From assembly GCA_030068075.1 (NCBI GenBank), contig CM057828.1, positions 109,598,699-109,662,698 of the forward strand: a DNA stretch of 64,000 bases, given 5' to 3'. Shown piece after piece: positions 60,835 to 64,000 of this stretch. The DNA comes from Paguma larvata (taxonomy: Eukaryota; Chordata; Mammalia; Carnivora; Viverridae). The notes beneath the pieces were generated by a model. The model was not told where the DNA came from and searched no databases. It saw only the letters and a program-made list of their open reading frames with translations. Position 1 is the stretch's first letter. Each line of letters starts with the position of its first letter. Made by a program: the position numbers and the translations under genes.

Positions 60835-61020
60835 CACACTCAATCTTTACAACAATTCCTAAGAAGGTGGTATTGTTATATCTCCCTTTCATAGACAACA
60901 ACAACAACAACAACAAAAACCCAGAGTGGCTGAGTAAGCTGTTTGAGGATATCTAGCTATTAAGTTATAGAGCTGGACTCAAATCTTGGTGTACCTGATT
61001 CCGCAGCTCATATACTTTAA
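60835..61020 (-). mobile_element. MIR SINE with (CAA)n run
   Basis: 'cacactcaatctttacaaca', 'attcctaagaaggtggtatt', 'gctggactcaaatcttggtg'. A (CAA)n run at 60894-60915 replaces part of it. Confidence 0.65.
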
Positions 61021-61904
61021 CTACTATATACAAAACCTGATTGAAAATTGTTACAATAATGAAAAATATTCTTAAACTTGTATTTTTGTGTCTAGCCTAT
61101 GTCCTGGCATTCTATACTTAGCAAAATGCCACTAACATATTTTCAAATGAATAAAAAATTTTAACCATTAGAATCTCATTATAATATAACATATAGTACA
61201 CCACAGGGTAATATCATCATTATAGTCAATAAACCTTTAAAAGACTTTCACATAACAGACTATTTTTAGCATTTGACTGAATGTAGTACCGTATCAACTG
61301 CACTAATTAAACTCCCATGTAAACATCTGTTTCTTAAGTAATGTACAATTATAATAAAGAATTAAATAAATTACATGTATACAGTTCCAAAAAAGAGCAA
61401 CACGATCTCAACTTCGGTCATTAAGTTAAGAGGTAGATCATTTAAAGGCTTTAGAAACAAGAACCCTGCCAAGAACTGTTTATTGTAGCTCTAAACATCA
61501 GGTTTACAGGGGAAGACACTGAGGGAGGGTTGAAGGGAAGGAGAAAAGAGAAGGGGACATATTTAACCTGCAGGTCTTTGATTCTGGTCAGGTGATAACT
61601 GTGGCTTGTGTTGATGAAAGCCACAGGCTAAGACCGTATTTCAACGTATTTGTAGGCATAAAAATGTTTTTTTTCCCCCTAAAGGGAAAGTTCTGCTTAT
61701 ATCATGCCATTAATACATGTTTAGCTATGTCTCACTCGTTTCGATCAAACACATACTCATCTGCATGGTAGAAAAGAAAGATAAAATCTCTCTTAGGAAA
61801 AAGACATAATACTGGTACTTAAAAAATAACAGACTACTGTACTTCTAACATGTTCCATATACATCAGACTAACATAGTGTCATAATTTAAGAAACACCTA
61901 GAAA
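61021..61904. other. ZEB1 intron 1, no recognised element
   Basis: Unique intron up to the LINE-1 5' end. Confidence 0.5.
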
Positions 61905-61915
61905 AAGGAAGATCC

Positions 61916-61923
61916 AACATGGC
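61916..61923 (-). promoter_or_regulatory. YY1-type motif at LINE-1 5' end
   Basis: aacatggc, which on the other strand reads gccatgtt, fits the YY1 word GCCATNTT. A YY1 site at this place sets the start of transcription in human LINE-1; the match here is a motif only. Confidence 0.5.
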
Positions 61924-62870
61924 TGAGAAGTAGGGGGACCCAAGTTCCCTCATCCCTCAAACACAGCAGTGTTGAGGCCAAAGGACTTTGAATTCCAAGA
62001 GTCCGGGCTGCAGAGGGACACAGACATCTCCCGGGACCCATGGGGACAAACTGGCAGGCCATAGGTGCATGATTGCGAACTGGGAGAGATAAAATGGGCA
62101 GCATAGATATGGAGGGGAGGGATCCCCTTCTGTGGAAAGACGAACGGAAGAGAAAGAGAGGCTGGGGAAACTGTATGTGGACAAGAGCAAAACCATGGAC
62201 TGGGTCAACAAAAGATTCAATGTCTAACTGCAGGCTTCCTCTGGACAGGGGCTGGATCACGCACCTAGGGAGGAGGGGAGCCAGTCCCAGGCTCAGTAAC
62301 TAGTTCAGAGATACAGTCTGCAGCGGGAGAAAGCAATACACTCCCTGGAGTGCTGTAGGAAGAAGGTATATAACTGTTCAAAGGACAGAGACTGCCTGTC
62401 CCCACAGCCAGAGGCCATATATAGGTGGCGTAGAGCAGCACTCCCCCAGTAACAGGGCACACAGAGCGCGACCCTTGAAGACAGTGGGGTTAAGACATCG
62501 GGGTTTAAATTGCAGCTGAGAGCCACGAAGGCACAGGAGTTGGTGGAGCAGGAAAAACTGCTTCGTTTATGCCTGTGGCACTGTGAGGATGGCCTGAACA
62601 GTGGTTTGGGATACCTTGTCCAGGGAGGAGAAACTGGGGTGTAGACATTTTTCTCCACATCACCATCAAGGTGGGGCTTCAAGGAACAGACAGTGAGTCC
62701 ACAGTGGAGGCGGGACCTGCCTACACCAAACCACGACCCTCAGTGCCTGGTGACTGAGCATCTACCCTAGCGGGATGGATGCCGACCAACCAGACAGCCC
62801 CTCCTCCAGACTGCCACCTGTTCCAAAGCACCCAGCGGTTTTGCATTTCCTGATTTAATTCTTGGACGAT

Positions 62871-62995
62871 TCTTATTACATATATGGATACATATGTATG
62901 TATCCATATATATACATACACATTCATACATACATATACACGTATATATATGTATATATACACATAGACATCCGTGTGTGTGTGTGTATACATTT
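62871..62995. repeat. TATG/TACA-rich tract with palindrome in LINE-1 5' UTR
   Basis: Alternating purine-pyrimidine words. 'tatggatac' and 'gtatccata' (about 62883-62908) form a near-perfect palindrome, then (TG)n at 62975-62988. Confidence 0.85.
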
Positions 62996-64000
62996 TTTTT
63001 CTTCCTTTTTTCCTCATCTCTTCCATCCTCTAGTCTGGTTATTCTGGTTAGTGGTTTGTTTAAGCAGACATATTTAATCTATTCTCTTTATACCTGTTCT
63101 ATATCTCCTTCTTTATTTTCCTCTCTCTGTTTTAAGGTGTACAGTTTCTCTGCCTGGTTAATTTTCTTTTCTTTTTCCTGCCCCTGTCATTTCTCTCTTT
63201 GTATGGGATAAGGCCTCTTCCATCAACACTGCCCCCACCCCACTGTTTTGCTGTTGCTGGTGTTATTTTTGTTGTTGTTTTTGTTTTCTCGTTTTTGTCT
63301 TTGTTTTTTGTTTGTTTTCTTTTCCAGGGCTACTTCAAAGAACAAATCAAAGCACATCTGGTGAAGGGTCCAAAACATCACTATGAAGGGAGATAAACGC
63401 AACCAGAGTCACAACAACAGAGGGCAAGTAACACACTTTGAAAAACACCTCCTAAAGGGCCAAGTCCTGGACCATGTATGACCCCTCTTTAATACAGTAG
63501 AGCTCGCAGGTGCAGGACACGTAACAAGCTTTTAAAACACATAAGGGACAGAAAACTATCCAAAATGATAAATGGAAGAATTCTCCTAAAAGAAATTCCA
63601 GGAAGAAATGACAGCTAAAGAATTACTCAAAACATATATAAACAATGTAACTGAACAAGAATTTAGAATAACAGTCATAAGATTAATCGCAGGGCTTGAA
63701 AAAGCATAGAAGACAGCAGATCCTCTATTGCTACAGAGATCAAGGAACTAAAAAATAATCATGATGAATTAAAAGATGCTGTAATTGAGGTGCGAAAATA
63801 AACTAGAAGCAGTGACAGCCAAGATTGAAGAGGCAGAGGGGAGAGTAAGTGAAATAGAAGATGGATCTTCTATCTTTATGGAAAAAGATGAAGCTGAGAA
63901 AAAGAGAGATAAAAAAATTCTAGATCACAAGGGGAGAATTAGAGAACTAAGTGATTCAATGAAATGTAATAATATCCGTATCATATGAATTCCAGTAAAA

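Larger units (their letters stand above)
61905..64000 (+). mobile_element. Carnivore LINE-1 with 5' UTR and ORF1 start (runs off right edge)
   Basis: Begins aggaagatccaacatggctg, the start of a carnivore LINE-1 5' UTR, which is GC-richer and about 1.5 kb long. ORF1-type protein text is seen at 63600-63990: FQEEMTAKELLKTYINNVTE, RLIAGLEK, then coiled-coil KIEEAEGRVSEIED and DKKILDHKGRIRELSD. The reading frame is broken by several stops (for example near 63480 and 63708), so this copy is inactive. Whether ORF2 and a tail follow cannot be seen. Confidence 0.88.

Noticed and set aside
61898..62682. Open frames of 76-125 codons at the right side
   Set aside because: They overlap the LINE-1 5' UTR on both strands and have no known domain; GC-rich leader sequence gives chance frames.

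Overview
This window is mammalian nuclear DNA, most probably from a cat (Felidae). The organism call rests on the short interspersed repeats. Eighteen tRNA-derived CAN-SINE copies carry the felid type of body: a head close to gggcgcctgggtggctcag, a middle reading 'gctgacagctcagagcctgg', a CT-rich stretch and an A-rich AATAAA tail. Carnivore-type LINE-1 3' ends and one LINE-1 5' end are also present.

The only protein-coding gene I can support is ZEB1 (zinc finger E-box binding homeobox 1), on the minus strand. Reading from right to left, the window holds part of the large first intron, then exons 2 (56498-56698), 3 (24115-24174), 4 (16847-17008), 5 (10606-10808) and 6 (6429-6534), and the start of large exon 7 (1-333, continuing past the left edge). 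Exon numbers follow the usual human numbering as I know it. All splice phases fit together (1/1/1/1/0/1) and the joined frame is open. It gives the acidic N-terminal region followed by the first zinc-finger cluster (three C2H2 fingers and one C2HC finger). Exon 1, the rest of exon 7 and the last exons lie outside.

More than 98% of the window is intron. It is layered with old LINE-1/HAL1-type, L2, CR1/L3-like and MIR elements, two Tigger-like DNA transposon remnants, the felid SINEs (most with clear target-site duplications), and young carnivore LINE-1 pieces. One of the LINE-1 insertions is twin-primed. Another carries an intact 5' UTR start and runs off the right edge. Long stretches of introns 2, 3 and 6 (about 41-44 kb, 18 kb, 21-22.8 kb and 3.4-6.4 kb) show no repeat I recognise and are candidates for conserved regulatory sequence.

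The unusual observations are mostly sequence rearrangements. First, two adjacent perfect hairpins in intron 6 share one identical loop (1033-1189), which looks like a multi-step template switch. Second, a diverged second copy of a segment of intron 3 (20641-21018) sits cleanly inside an intron 2 LINE-1 (31938-32793). Third, 33 bp matching the internal part of 5S ribosomal RNA are inserted in another LINE-1 (53825-53857). Other candidates are a tandem NAGNAG acceptor at exon 3 and a 25-nt cryptic microexon in intron 1 lying downstream of a head-to-head LINE-1 5' UTR. I found no new multi-gene system.
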